The notes beneath the pieces are model-generated. The model saw only the letters and a program-made list of their open reading frames with translations. It was not told where the DNA came from and did no database searches. A stretch of DNA of 10,734 nt from Phycisphaerales bacterium (lineage in GTDB: Bacteria; Planctomycetota; Phycisphaerae; Phycisphaerales; Phycisphaeraceae). The stretch lies in NCBI GenBank assembly GCA_012031455.1, contig JAAUTM010000017.1, positions 1-10,734 of the forward strand, in the 5' to 3' direction. The position numbers and the translations under genes are program-made. Of this stretch, positions 1 to 6,496 are shown piece after piece; position 1 is the first letter of the stretch; each line of letters starts with the position of its first letter.

Positions 1-1
1 C

Positions 2-565
2 GATCCGGAGTTCGACGTTCAATCGGTGTTTGACGAGGTGGACAAGCGCATCAAGCCGATTCTCGAACGTGTGGAGGGGGTCAGCCAGATCAATATTTAT
101 GGGGGAAGGCAGCGTGAAGTTCATATTGCCATCGATCCCCGGCGCATGGCCGAGCGTGGCATCACCTTCAATGCCTTGCGCAGAGCCCTGCAATTGCAGA
201 ACATCAACGTCTCCGCCGGTGACCTTGCCGAAGGTCGGCTGGATGTGCGTGTGCGTACGGTGGGGCAGTATGACAATCTGGATGCGGTCCGTCAGACCAT
301 CGTGTCCTACACCACGGGCGGGCCGATCCGCGTCAAAGACCTTGGCGATGTGACACTTTCGTATGAAAAGCGACGGGCGTTTGTGCATTCCAAAGGCATG
401 CCGGCCATGGCTGTCAACGCCATCCGTCAGACCGGTGCCAATGTGATTCAGGTGATGGAGGGTTTGCGTGAGCGAGTCAGAGAGGTGAATGAACCCAACG
501 GCCCGCTCGCGGTGATTGCGCAGGACATCACATTGGAAGAAAACTCACTAAACCCCTGCAATTGA
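2..565 (+). CDS. RND efflux pump (AcrB/HAE1 family), N-terminal porter part, 5'-truncated fragment
   Basis: First readable part of a proton-driven RND inner-membrane transporter. The frame is open from base 2, so the true start and TM1 lie left of the window. The residues match the periplasmic porter subdomains PN1/PN2 and the start of the docking region of HAE1-type pumps: a VEGVSQINIYG stretch (pump consensus 'v.GV..v...G'), a REVHIAIDPRRMAERGIT stretch that matches the pump 'R..l..yGls' region, and GGPIRVKDLGDVTL ('g.pvrl.DvA.V'). The reading ends at a TGA (563-565), but the next reading frame continues the family sequence. Adding one A to the AAAA run at 540-543 joins the two as EEKLTKPLQL. 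I infer a single-base deletion, not a separate subunit. RND pumps export drugs, metals or lipids; the substrate cannot be told from this part. Confidence 0.85.
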   Translation, partial: DPEFDVQSVFDEVDKRIKPILERVEGVSQINIYGGRQREVHIAIDPRRMAERGITFNALRRALQLQNINVSAGDLAEGRLDVRVRTVGQYDNLDAVRQTIVSYTTGGPIRVKDLGDVTLSYEKRRAFVHSKGMPAMAVNAIRQTGANVIQVMEGLRERVREVNEPNGPLAVIAQDITLEENSLNPCN

Positions 566-1605
566 AATTGGAGCAGGTTTATGATGAAACGGTATATATC
601 AACGAGGCCTTGGATCTGGTGGTAAGCAATCTGTGGCAGGGAGGTTTGCTGGCGATACTGGTGTTGCTGGTGTTTTTGCGAAAAATGAGACCGACGCTGA
701 TCATCGGTCTGGCGATCCCGGTTTCAATCATTGGTACGTTTGTCGCACTTACCGCAGCGGGGCGAAACCTGAACGTGGTGAGCCTGGCGGGTTTGGCATT
801 TGCCGTGGGCATGGTGCTGGATAACGCCATTGTGGTGTTGGAAAACACCGACCGGCACATCGCCATGGGCAAGAAGGTCATACAGGCGGCTTACGATGGA
901 GCCAGGGAAATCGGTTCCGCGATTCTGGCTTCCACATTGACCACGCTGATTGTGTTTGTACCGGTGCTGATCATGCAGGAGGAGGCCGGGCAATTATTCC
1001 GTGACATCGCTCTGGCAGTATGCGCTGCGGTGGCACTTTCGCTGATCGTTGCGGTGACGGTGATCCCGGCTGCAGGCGCCAGGCTGCTGAAACCCCATCA
1101 ACACCGAAAGCACACATGGGCGGAAAAGGTGGACAACCTTTACGGAGTTGGCCCGGCCATTGGTAAAATCAACCTTGCCTATGCCGATGGGATTTTGCGG
1201 TTAGTATCCTGGCCCATTTTCAACACATCCCGAAAGGTATTTCTATCCTTAGCCGGACTGCTGCTGGCTGGTGTAGGTGCTTATGGGTTGTATATCTTCC
1301 GCGACATGGCTGGCACCGTGAAGATGATGCTCATGCCTGTGTGGATGGAATTATTCGGTGCATTGCTGGTGGCGACGGGCTTGGCCGTGGCCCTGATGCT
1401 GTTTTGGAAGCTCCGTCAACACGCCAAACTTTACGAACGCATTGGAGGGCTGGGCATCGGTGTGCTGATGGCGGTGGCGATGGTGCTGGTTCTGGTAGGT
1501 TTGTCGCTGGTGTTAATGTTCATGAATCCGGCTGACCTGCCGATGCTGGCCGGGGCGGTACTTGGTTTCTGGCAAATCTGGCTGCCTTGGCGGTGGTATT
1601 GGTAG
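562..1605 (+). CDS. RND efflux pump, middle part (TM2-TM7 plus extra hydrophobic segments), frameshifted fragment
   Basis: Continues the pump above. The TTG at 562 is only where the open frame happens to begin; the preceding frame-1 codons from 541 already belong to the protein. VYDETVYINEALDLV is the classic end of PN2 leading into TM2. TM2 to TM6 lie near residues 26-40, 45-65, 73-94, 119-139 and 148-171. TM4 carries GMVLDNAIVVLEN, with Asp at about residue 87 for proton relay, as in HAE1 pumps that have D-N where AcrB has D-D. TM7 is near 226-246. Two more hydrophobic stretches follow (about 261-282 and 296-321), where canonical pumps go straight to the periplasmic FLP motif. The frame is lost near 1560-1575: the last ~14 residues are out of frame, and frame 3 continues as WFLANLAALAVVLVGL. 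This fits one missing base. Confidence 0.85.
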   Translation: MKLEQVYDETVYINEALDLVVSNLWQGGLLAILVLLVFLRKMRPTLIIGLAIPVSIIGTFVALTAAGRNLNVVSLAGLAFAVGMVLDNAIVVLENTDRHIAMGKKVIQAAYDGAREIGSAILASTLTTLIVFVPVLIMQEEAGQLFRDIALAVCAAVALSLIVAVTVIPAAGARLLKPHQHRKHTWAEKVDNLYGVGPAIGKINLAYADGILRLVSWPIFNTSRKVFLSLAGLLLAGVGAYGLYIFRDMAGTVKMMLMPVWMELFGALLVATGLAVALMLFWKLRQHAKLYERIGGLGIGVLMAVAMVLVLVGLSLVLMFMNPADLPMLAGAVLGFWQIWLPWRWYW

Positions 1606-3323
1606 GGTTGGTGGTATTACAACCGCTACGGGTTGGACTGGTGGCATTTTTCATGATCGGTTCGCTTGTGGGAGCCTTTCTGATGGCGCCACCGCTAACC
1701 TATCTGCCAGCGGGGAATCAAAACTTGGTATTCGGCATCATGCTCACGCCCCCGGCCCACAGCATGCTGCACAACGAGTTCATCGCCGATCGAATGGAAG
1801 CGCAGATGCGCCCATTCTGGGAGGCGACTACTTATGAAGACATCGCCAAGCTGCCTCCTGTGATCCATCCTTTCACCCAGCAGCCAGTGCAAAACATACC
1901 CCCCGTGGACAATTTCTTTTTTGTTTCATGGAATGGAAATATTTTTTATGGGGCAAGTTCGTTGGATAGTCAGAATGTGAACCCGTTGGAGGGGTTGCTG
2001 ATGTCCAGTGGTTCGGTGGTGCCGGGGGGTGTATTCCGGCTGCGTTTCAGTCCAGCATTTTTGGACGCGGCCTGGGCGGTTCCAATGCGATTGATGTGGA
2101 CATCGTCGGCACCAACATGGATCAGTTGCAGTTGGCGGCTGATGCCTTGCAGACAGCATTGCGCGACAAGTTCGGGTTCATGGGGGTGCGTCCGGACCCG
2201 ATCAACTTCAATTTGCCCGGACCTGAAGTGCAGGTCGAAATCGACAGGGTACGGGCGGCGGACCTGGGGCGTGAATGCCCTGGACCTTGGCGATGGTGTG
2301 CAGGCTTTGGTCGATGGCCTGAAGATCGGTGACTACCGCTATCGCGGGGACTCGATCGATCTGCTGGTGACTCGTGGTGATTCTTACGAGCTGAATTCGG
2401 ACAATTTAGCACTGGTCCCGCTGGCGGTGGTGGGCAACGATGGCTCGCATAAAACAATACCCCTGAGTTCGGTGGCCACGGTGAAACGGGCCGATGCTCC
2501 GCAGCAGATCAATCGTGTGGAGCAGCAGCGATCAATCACTTTGCAAGTGATCGTGCCTCCGGAGGAACCGCTCGAACAGGCCATGAGTGAGATTCAGGCC
2601 ATGATTCCCGACCTGCGTAATCAAGGCAAAATTGCCCTGGGGGTCGGGGTGAATCTTGGTGGTACGGCTGACAAACTGGTGCAGGTGCGCGAGGCACTTA
2701 CCGGTCAGGTCCATGATTCCTTCTGGCAAACTTTCCAGAGTTTCATTCAAAGCCGGCTGTTCCTGGCGCTGCTCATCAACTACCTGCTTATGTGCGCCTT
2801 GTTTGAAAGCTGGGTGTATCCCCTGGTCATCATGTTCAGCGTACCCCTGGCGACAATCGGCGGGTTCCTGGGCCTGCGCATCACCCATGAATTCGTACCC
2901 ACCCAATTGCTCGATGTGGTGACCATGCTCGGATTTGTCATTCTCATCGGCACCGTCGTCAACAATTCGATTTTGATCGTGTCCCAGGCGCTCAACTACA
3001 TGCGCGGCTTTGGTGAAAGCGAACTGGACAAGGTGGAACGGTTCACCCCCCGACAGGCTATTCGTGAATCGGTACGCACGCGTATGCGACCGGTGATGAT
3101 GACCACACTGACGACTTTGCTGGGCCTGCTTCCGCTGGTGCTCAAGCCTGGATCGGGCAGTGAAATCTACCGTGGTCTGGGCAGTGTGGTATTGGGAGGG
3201 TTGCTGGTGTCCACGGTGTTCACCTTGCTGGTGGTGCCGGTGATCTTCAGTCTGGTGATTGATTTGAAAGTAGGTTTGTATCGCCGCCTGGGCTGGGAAA
3301 TCGAGCCGGAGCTCCGGGATTAA
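1587..3323 (+). CDS. RND efflux pump, C-terminal half (PC domains and TM8-TM12), contains an internal out-of-frame stretch
   Basis: C-terminal half of the same pump, ending at TAA 3321-3323. It opens with two further hydrophobic segments, then YLPAGNQN, the counterpart of the FLPeeDqG motif, and a PC1/PC2 periplasmic region. Between about 2036 and 2268 this frame gives nonsense, while frame 2 gives good pump sequence (GRGLGGSNAIDVDIVG, then PGPEVQVEIDRVRAADLG). A missing base near ttccgg (2033-2038) and an extra G in the run at 2267-2270 explain it. The C-terminal membrane half is clear: LMCALFESWVYPLVIM, IGTVVNNSILIV, RTRMRPVMMTTLTTLLGLLP and GGLLVSTVFTLLVVPVIFS. The TM10 position of AcrB Lys940 is Asn here, as in many HAE1 pumps. 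No adaptor (MFP) or outer-membrane partner follows; either could lie upstream of the window. Confidence 0.88.
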   Translation: MAVVLVGLVVLQPLRVGLVAFFMIGSLVGAFLMAPPLTYLPAGNQNLVFGIMLTPPAHSMLHNEFIADRMEAQMRPFWEATTYEDIAKLPPVIHPFTQQPVQNIPPVDNFFFVSWNGNIFYGASSLDSQNVNPLEGLLMSSGSVVPGGVFRLRFSPAFLDAAWAVPMRLMWTSSAPTWISCSWRLMPCRQHCATSSGSWGCVRTRSTSICPDLKCRSKSTGYGRRTWGVNALDLGDGVQALVDGLKIGDYRYRGDSIDLLVTRGDSYELNSDNLALVPLAVVGNDGSHKTIPLSSVATVKRADAPQQINRVEQQRSITLQVIVPPEEPLEQAMSEIQAMIPDLRNQGKIALGVGVNLGGTADKLVQVREALTGQVHDSFWQTFQSFIQSRLFLALLINYLLMCALFESWVYPLVIMFSVPLATIGGFLGLRITHEFVPTQLLDVVTMLGFVILIGTVVNNSILIVSQALNYMRGFGESELDKVERFTPRQAIRESVRTRMRPVMMTTLTTLLGLLPLVLKPGSGSEIYRGLGSVVLGGLLVSTVFTLLVVPVIFSLVIDLKVGLYRRLGWEIEPELRD

Positions 3324-3385
3324 AGACCCAGCTTCATGACCATGGATTTTGCAATGCGATAAGGGCTTTTGACCGATAGATAGGA

Positions 3386-3886
3386 ATGTCGGTGGATATC
3401 AATGTCGCCCCGGCAACGCCGGTCCAGGCACCCCGACATCCGAGGAACTCGACCATGACGATCGGTCAGACCTCCTTAAAATCGGCCCCGGCCCCAAACG
3501 TGGCAAAAAATATTTCACCCTTGGGGAAGCCAACCGGGCCTTGTGTCTGGTCGGGCGTGTGGTGGACGATATCCATACCGCCTACCAGCAGGCCATGGAC
3601 ATCCGCAAACGCGCTGAACTACCCCTTCCTGCTGACGATCAGGAATCGCTTCGTGATGCTTACGAACGATGCATGGATAATCTCAATGACCTGATGGATG
3701 AACTGCACTTGGTGGGGTGTGGAGTTCAAGGATTTTGACATGGGGTTGGTGGATTTTCCTGCGGTGCATGAGGGGCGAGAGGTATTTCTGTCGTGGAAGC
3801 GTGGCGAACAGGCAATCAATGCCTGGCACGAAGCGGATGCAGGTTACGCTGGTCGTCAGGATGTCACAGTACTCACGGAAGTTTGA
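3386..3886 (+). CDS. DUF2203 family protein (two inferred frameshifts)
   Basis: Small soluble protein of unknown function, recognised as DUF2203. The core reads in frame 1 as [15 protein letters not shown] followed by a predicted helical region (about 3505-3720), then in frame 2 as [26 protein letters not shown] and [14 protein letters not shown]. That order (Y-F-T-L-x-E-A-N near the start, G-L-V-D-F-P, then W-x-x-G-E and W-H at the end) is the family signature. Frame 1 has no ATG. The ATG at 3386 (frame 2, [16 protein letters not shown]) joins frame 1 as [12 protein letters not shown] if one C is added to the CCCC run near 3431-3434. The second change (frame 1 to 2) needs one G removed near 3721, giving [12 protein letters not shown]. 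No good Shine-Dalgarno stands before 3386, so the start is tentative. The gene lies 62 nt after the pump and may be independent. Confidence 0.75.
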
Positions 3887-4027
3887 TTACCAGCATCATG
3901 TCACGTGCTTGTTGCCGGGTTATTTTTTCATTTTATCCGTCCAACTTGCCCAGAGTATCCATTTTCTCGTGGCTTATTGAAGACATTTGCATTTGCTCTT
4001 CTTAATCACCCGACTTGTGCGGCAAAG

Positions 4028-4061
4028 CCGAGGTAGAATCGTGGTGTCATGACTACCTCGG
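4028..4061 (+). repeat. Perfect 9-bp inverted repeat around a start codon
   Basis: CCGAGGTAG (4028-4036) and CTACCTCGG (4053-4061) are exact reverse complements separated by 16 bases. The ATG at 4049 of the next gene lies in the spacer, and GAGG in the left arm is the only Shine-Dalgarno-like run nearby. As RNA it would fold into a stem hiding the start region; as DNA it could be an operator. A 9-bp match at this spacing is expected about once by chance in a window this size, so only its position argues for function. Confidence 0.45.
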
Positions 4062-4635
4062 ATGGTAAAACTGTTAATCCGCATCAGCCCCTGATCGTGA
4101 CTTCGATCCCGGTGCGGCCCCGTCGTGTTCGGCAGGGGTTGTTGCTATTGCCACCGACGCAGCCGATGCCGGAGCTGTTACTCACCATCCTGAAAAGCGT
4201 GGGCTGACGACGAAAGTGGTGGGTGACCTGCCCGCGGTCATGGCGGAGGTTGCCCGTAACCCGGTGACCATTCTCATCCTCGTTCAGCCCATGGCATGGA
4301 ATAATTTGCGTGAACTGGGCAGGGCTTTGGAGCGTTATTATCCAAAGACGCCTTGCTGGCGCTTTGATCCGCCTCAGGCAGATGCCCCGCAGGGTCGGCT
4401 TGGACCTTGGGATTGGGATCAGTTGCAAACCGGTGTGGTGACTATCTTGGAAGATGCAATTCCTGCTCAGCCGCCAGCGGAAGTGCAGAATCAGAGTCGT
4501 CGTCATCAGCATCGACAAGTGGCCGAGCCACTATTGACCCGTGAGGAATTGGACATGCTGCTGGATCATTCGTGGGAACGGCAAAGTCATACCCGTCGCC
4601 CACGTCGCCGCCATGAAACCGAGGATGGTCTTTGA
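4049..4635 (+). CDS. Hypothetical receiver-fold-like protein (one inferred frameshift)
   Basis: I do not recognise a named family. From ATG 4049 the reading starts in frame 2 (MTTSDGKTVNPHQP) and hits TGA at 4205-4207. Frame 1 stays open from 4079 to TGA 4633-4635. Adding one G to the GGGG run at 4136-4139 joins them as VRQGVVAIATDAADAG and gives about 195 residues. Residues ~31-106 alternate hydrophobic strands and helices in the style of a receiver or Rossmann fold: VVAIA (strand 1), TTKVVGD (strand 2), PAVMAEVARNP (helix), VTILILVQP (strand 3), then LRELGRALERYYPKTPCWRF. No phosphoacceptor Asp is seen at the end of strand 3. A Trp- and Pro-rich linker follows, then PLLTREELDMLLD (~161-173), resembling a short 'LT.EELD.LL' helix, and a basic tail. 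It lies just upstream of a degenerate receiver and a diguanylate cyclase, so a regulatory role is inferred. The ORF can also be read from GTG 4216 as a shorter product. Confidence 0.6.
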
Positions 4636-4647
4636 TCATGCAATTGC

Positions 4648-4652
4648 GGAGG
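4648..4652 (+). promoter_or_regulatory. Ribosome binding site GGAGG favouring a TTG start at 4664
   Basis: GGAGG at 4648-4652 is the best Shine-Dalgarno match in this part of the window. It lies 11 nt before TTG 4664, in frame with the receiver gene. The in-frame ATGs at 4613, 4625 and 4729 lack a well-placed site, so this decides the preferred start. Confidence 0.45.
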
Positions 4653-4663
4653 AAGAGACACAG

Positions 4664-5161
4664 TTGAACGCCCGTGCATCCACATTTTCAGCAACCGAGC
4701 AAACCGGACATCACGCCGGTTCTGTTTCCATGGGGCAATCACCAGCTTCAAATCGGGTACTGATCGTCGATGGCGATCCTTCATCTTCCTTGTCCGACCT
4801 GATCGCTCAACTCATGCCCGATGCTGATATCACCGTACTGGATCATTATCTCCAGGCACTGGGCGACATCGGCACACTCGGCCCGCCGGCAACGATTATC
4901 GGGCAACTTGAAGCATTGGCGGAGGACATGGAAGCAACCCTGGCCGCCTTCCGTCAGCTTGCCCCGCAAAGCCGTATCATCCTGATTGGCAACCCCGGTT
5001 CAGAGCCTCTGCGTTCGCGTGCCCTGCGGCTGGGCGTGGATTGCTGCCTGATGCAGCCGTTTGATCCTGTCGAATTACAGAATGTATTCAATGAAAACGA
5101 TGCATCATCGACATTGACCGACAAGTCTGAATCGCACAAAAGTGACCACAAACGTCATTAA
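4664..5161 (+). CDS. Degenerate CheY-like receiver (pseudo-receiver) protein
   Basis: About 165 residues from TTG 4664; ATG 4613 would add 17 residues and overlap the upstream gene by 23 nt. After a ~30-residue low-complexity leader comes a receiver fold: RVLIVDGDP (strand 1 with part of the acidic pocket, about 31-39), helix 1 SDLIAQLM, strand 2 DITVLD, strand 3 PPATIIGQL (~74-82), strand 4 SRIILIGNPGS and strand 5 VDCCLMQPFDPVEL (~125-138). Known receivers have the phosphoacceptor Asp at the end of strand 3, Thr/Ser after strand 4 and Lys-Pro after strand 5. Here these are Gly/Gln, Gly-Asn and Gln-Pro, so phosphorylation by the usual mechanism is unlikely. There is no output domain; the Ser/Thr/Lys/His-rich tail (~148-165) looks disordered. 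It sits 74 nt before a diguanylate cyclase and probably acts as a protein-interaction module controlling it (inference). Confidence 0.7.
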   Translation: MNARASTFSATEQTGHHAGSVSMGQSPASNRVLIVDGDPSSSLSDLIAQLMPDADITVLDHYLQALGDIGTLGPPATIIGQLEALAEDMEATLAAFRQLAPQSRIILIGNPGSEPLRSRALRLGVDCCLMQPFDPVELQNVFNENDASSTLTDKSESHKSDHKRH

Positions 5162-5235
5162 AAAAATGCCCCTCCCAGCCCGCCACTCCAACGCCCTCGG
5201 CATCGCATCTTGATGAAAATGGTTACTACACGCTC

Positions 5236-6320
5236 GTGAGCTTTCCGACTCATGCGATGGAGTCCGATGTCCAAACTCAGCCATCGCCCCCGGCATCAGC
5301 ATCAGCGGATCAAATGCTGGAGGACCCTCACCAGCCAGCCTCCGCCAAGCCCGCGATGGATCCCCATGCGTTTGCCTCTGAGGTCGCTTCCTCCATTCTG
5401 CAGGATCATTGGAAACTTCCTCTGAGCACCGTGAAATCTGCCGATGTCCGTAAGTCTGATACCGAGCTGGGCGATGTCGATCTTCTCGATCATCTGCTGA
5501 CCCGGCACCCTGATTTTGGTGATCTTTTGTTACGCGTGATTGCCTGCCGCAGTGGGCACCCGGACGCTCAATGGTCGCTCGTCACAGGGACTGATCCCAG
5601 GCAGATTGAACGTCAGGTACCGTGCCGGTCATGTGCAAACGAGATTACTTGGAATGGCCGTTATCTGGGGCTGCTTCATGCCCGATCGATGGTGGATGCG
5701 CACACCCTGCAACGCTGGGCACAATGGCTGGCCCGCTGGATGGCCATGCAGGCTCAGCAATCCGGTTTGTGGGACCTGGCACTGCGTGATGAACTGACCG
5801 ATGTCTGGAATCGTCGATACTTCCATCAATTTTTGGACATCCTGCTCCGGCGTGCCGTCAGCGAACGATTCCGCGTGACCCTGATGGTGTATGACATCGA
5901 CGATTTCAAGATTTACAACGACCGCTACGGTCATGCAGCAGGAGATGACATACTTCGTGAAACAGCCCGGCTGATGCGCTCGGTCGTCCGCACCCATGAT
6001 GTGGTGGCCCGCATCGGTGGCGATGAGTTTGCTGTGATTTTCTGGGATGCCCAAGGCCCACGCCGCCCCCACAGCCAGCACCCGATGGATGTCAGGCAGG
6101 CTGCTCAGCGGTTTCAAAAGGCGATCCTCGATTGCCGGTTCCCCCGCCTGCTCGACCAGTCGACGCGGAACGCTCACCATCTCCGGCGGACTGGCCAGCT
6201 TCCCCTGGGATGGCCGCAACCCCCCTTGAACTCCTCGAAAGAGCCGACGCCATGTGCCTGGAATCCAAACGTCAGGGAAAAAATGTGCTCACCTTCGGCC
6301 CCGGCGCATGTCGGGATTGA
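5236..6320 (+). CDS. GGDEF diguanylate cyclase with N-terminal GAF-like region (two inferred frameshifts near the C terminus)
   Basis: Makes cyclic di-GMP from two GTP. Numbering from GTG 5236; ATG 5257 is an alternative, and neither has a clear ribosome site. Residues 1-45 are Pro/Ala/Ser-rich. About 78-172 resembles a worn GAF-type sensor ending in ITWNGRYLGLLHARS and WAQWLARWMAMQ. The GGDEF domain starts at LRDELTDVWNRRYF (~183-196), then YDIDDFKIYNDRYGHAAGDD (metal and GTP ligands), RTHD (252-255) and IGGDEFAV (260-267). RTHD sits exactly five residues before GGDEF, the inhibitory I-site, so product feedback is likely. No signal peptide or membrane segment is seen, so it is cytoplasmic. 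Frame 1 runs on to TAA 6373-6375, but its last ~65 residues are out of frame. Frame 2 supplies GTLTISGGLASFPWDGR and frame 3 PLELLERADAMCLESKRQGK, the normal GGDEF ending, stopping at TGA 6318-6320. Extra bases near 6150-6170 and 6217-6219 explain this. Confidence 0.85.
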
Positions 6321-6473
6321 TGAAGCCTTGATAATGCCAATCTGTGCATGTTTCATGTGCACGGCGGAAAATTAATCAACACGACTTGTAATAAGACAAT
6401 TCCATCCACGTTATACCCGATAATAAAACAGTGATTCGGTCACCCGCGTGGCTGTGGATTGGTTATCGGCTGG

Positions 6474-6489
6474 ACCTTGCAAACAAGGT
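6474..6489 (+). promoter_or_regulatory. Hairpin over the ribosome binding site of the DUF1549 gene
   Basis: ACCTTG (6474-6479), loop CAAA, then CAAGGT (6484-6489): a perfect 6-bp stem. The right arm contains AAGG (6485-6488), the likely Shine-Dalgarno 8 nt before ATG 6497. If it forms in the mRNA it would lower initiation for the first gene of the exported-protein operon. Short stems like this are common by chance; only the position is suggestive. Confidence 0.35.
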
Positions 6490-6496
6490 GTCAGAT

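Noticed and set aside
530..2290. Programmed ribosomal frameshifting in the RND pump
   Set aside because: Four breaks in both directions in one gene, at different short runs with no common slippery heptamer or downstream structure, and similar breaks in unrelated genes. Sequencing error is simpler.
1..3323. Three separate pump subunits with overlapping genes
   Set aside because: The pieces join end to end into one RND chain without duplicated or missing domains; the overlaps are out-of-frame extensions.
3386..3694. A separate 102-residue protein read in frame 2 throughout
   Set aside because: Only its first ~16 residues look usable. From about 3435 the frame-1 reading carries the DUF2203 signature instead.
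3977..4006. Promoter TTGAAG - 18 nt - CTTAAT before the signalling cluster
   Set aside because: Both boxes are weak matches to a model that may not apply well in Planctomycetota; too little support to annotate.
5629..6219. Long open frame on the - strand (about 196 codons)
   Set aside because: It lies opposite the GGDEF gene, whose motifs are unambiguous, and its translation has no recognisable domain.
6344..6362. Stem GTGCA...TGCAC after the cyclase as a rho-independent terminator
   Set aside because: The stem is only 5 bp and no T-run follows it.
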